This document shows positions 5,065-5,764 of a stretch of 5,764 bases of DNA, piece after piece; the first letter of the stretch is position 1; every line of letters begins with the position of its first letter. This stretch comes from an uncultured Ilumatobacter sp. (lineage in GTDB: Bacteria > Actinomycetota > Acidimicrobiia > Acidimicrobiales > Ilumatobacteraceae), in assembly GCA_937891565.1 (NCBI GenBank), contig CALAHA010000399.1, positions 1 to 5,764 of the forward strand, read 5' to 3'. The notes beneath the pieces are model-generated. The model ran no database searches. It was not told where the DNA came from and saw nothing but the letters and a program-made list of their open reading frames with translations. The position numbers were made by a program, and so were the translations under genes.

Positions 5065-5762
5065 GGCGCTGGGAAACCACGACGCGGCACAACAACAACC
5101 TGCCGATTGCCTAACTCATCAATGTCGACGTCGACTGTGACACACACGTTGTAGATTTCGCCAAGACGGTCGGCCGTGAGCACATCGGCGGCGTCGCCGA
5201 CTGCGACGACATCACCGTGGTGAAGCATGACCAAGCGGTCGGTGTACGTGCCTGCCAGCGTCAAATCGTGCAGTGCGCTGATAATCGTCAGCTGTTCCGA
5301 GCGTCGCAGTTCGGTCACCAGTTCGAGCGCCTGCTGCTGATGACCGATGTCGAGTGCCGACGTCGGCTCGTCAAGTAACAGGACTGGGGCTTGTTGCGCC
5401 AGTGCCCGAGCCAGCACGACGCGCTGTCGTTCGCCGCCACTCAACTGACCGAGCAGGCGGTTCGCGAACTCACCGAGCCGGAGCCGATCGATCACGTCGC
5501 TCGCCACGATCCGATCGGTCCGTGACGGCGAACCGAAGTAGCTGATGTACGGCGTTCGGCCGAGCAGCACATACTCGTATGCCGTCATGTCGTCGGGAAT
5601 CAGCGGGTCCTGTGCGACGTATGCAACCTGCTTCGCTCGATCGCGATCACTGAGTTGGTCAAGGGGAGTGCCGTCGATTTCGATCGATCCCGACGAGTCG
5701 ACAAGGCCAACAATCGCTCGGAGCAGCGATGACTTTCCCGCGCCGTTCGGGCCAATGAGCCC
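5061..5762 (-). CDS. ABC importer ATPase, BtuD/FecE type (5' end outside window)
   Basis: The frame is open to the right edge, so the visible 233 residues lack only a short N-terminus; the ATG at 5588 is an internal Met. Within the fragment are Walker A GPNGAGKS at 4-11, Q-loop Gln51 in VAYVAQDP, the segment EYVLLGRTPY at 63-72 that is typical of iron-siderophore and B12 importer ATPases, signature LSGGERQRV at 107-115, Walker B VLLLDEP at 127-133 and the H-loop His165 in ALHDLTLA. All catalytic motifs are intact. The protein would energise a FecCD/BtuC-type permease taking up a chelate across the membrane. Because it overlaps cobQ by 4 bp, a corrinoid is the most likely cargo, but a siderophore ATPase looks the same at this level. 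The permease and binding protein genes would be expected upstream, outside the window. A C-terminal extension of about 30 residues after the ATPase core ends in VVVVPRRGFPAP. Confidence 0.93.
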   Translation of the reverse strand, partial: GLIGPNGAGKSSLLRAIVGLVDSSGSIEIDGTPLDQLSDRDRAKQVAYVAQDPLIPDDMTAYEYVLLGRTPYISYFGSPSRTDRIVASDVIDRLRLGEFANRLLGQLSGGERQRVVLARALAQQAPVLLLDEPTSALDIGHQQQALELVTELRRSEQLTIISALHDLTLAGTYTDRLVMLHHGDVVAVGDAADVLTADRLGEIYNVCVTVDVDIDELGNRQVVVVPRRGFPAP

Positions 5763-5764
5763 AA

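Noticed and set aside
5061..5588. ATG at 5588 as the start of the ABC ATPase, which would make it a Walker A-less fragment
   Set aside because: Reading on to 5762 restores GPNGAGKS and the Q-loop in frame, so the protein is complete apart from what the window edge removes.
5065..5764. Possible cobalamin riboswitch linked to cobQ
   Set aside because: All sequence upstream of cobQ in the window is coding for the ABC ATPase, and no riboswitch element is visible; it could only lie beyond the right edge.

Overview
The window is GC-rich, gene-dense chromosomal DNA with very short intergenic gaps, GTG starts and start codons that lack Shine-Dalgarno sequences. Together with the GlpX, MOSC and TetR protein styles this suggests an actinobacterium. 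A free-living lineage such as Acidimicrobiia is a guess from overall feel, not shown by the sequence. No mobile element, CRISPR array, rRNA or tRNA is visible. All seven genes look intact except the two cut by the window edges.

Layout: (1) positions 2-541, + strand: the 3' part of class II fructose-1,6-bisphosphatase (glpX). (2) 641-1402, - strand: a class II aldolase/adducin-fold protein, convergent with glpX. (3) 1434-1997, + strand: a MOSC-domain protein, transcribed divergently from the aldolase-fold gene across only 31 bp. (4) 2017-2604, + strand: a TetR-family repressor. (5) 2622-3641, + strand: a fold-type III PLP enzyme of the D-threonine aldolase/D-serine dehydratase family. (6) 3652-5064, - strand: cobyric acid synthase (cobQ), convergent with gene 5. 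(7) 5061-5762, - strand: the ATPase of a BtuD/FecE-type ABC importer, cut by the right edge and overlapping cobQ by 4 bp (ATGA).

The most interesting structure is regulatory. Genes 2, 3, 4 and 5 all have a TANNNT hexamer exactly 6 nt upstream of the start codon (TACGCT, TACGCT, TACGTT, TATTTT). This is the geometry expected of leaderless mRNAs whose first base is the start codon. In the 31-bp divergent gap the two hexamers are mirror images, forming a perfect 6-7-6 inverted repeat. At the tetR and PLP-enzyme starts, a near-identical palindrome (TTGGGC-N4-GCCCAA and TTGGGC-N4-GCCCAG) overlaps the -10 end, predicted transcription start and start codon at the same offset. The natural reading is that the TetR protein binds both copies, controlling itself and the adjacent enzyme.

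Functionally there are three blocks: central carbon metabolism (glpX), a small regulated module around the TetR protein and a D-amino-acid enzyme (with MOSC and aldolase-fold genes next to it), and a corrinoid block pairing cobyric acid synthesis with a likely cobalamin/metal-chelate importer.
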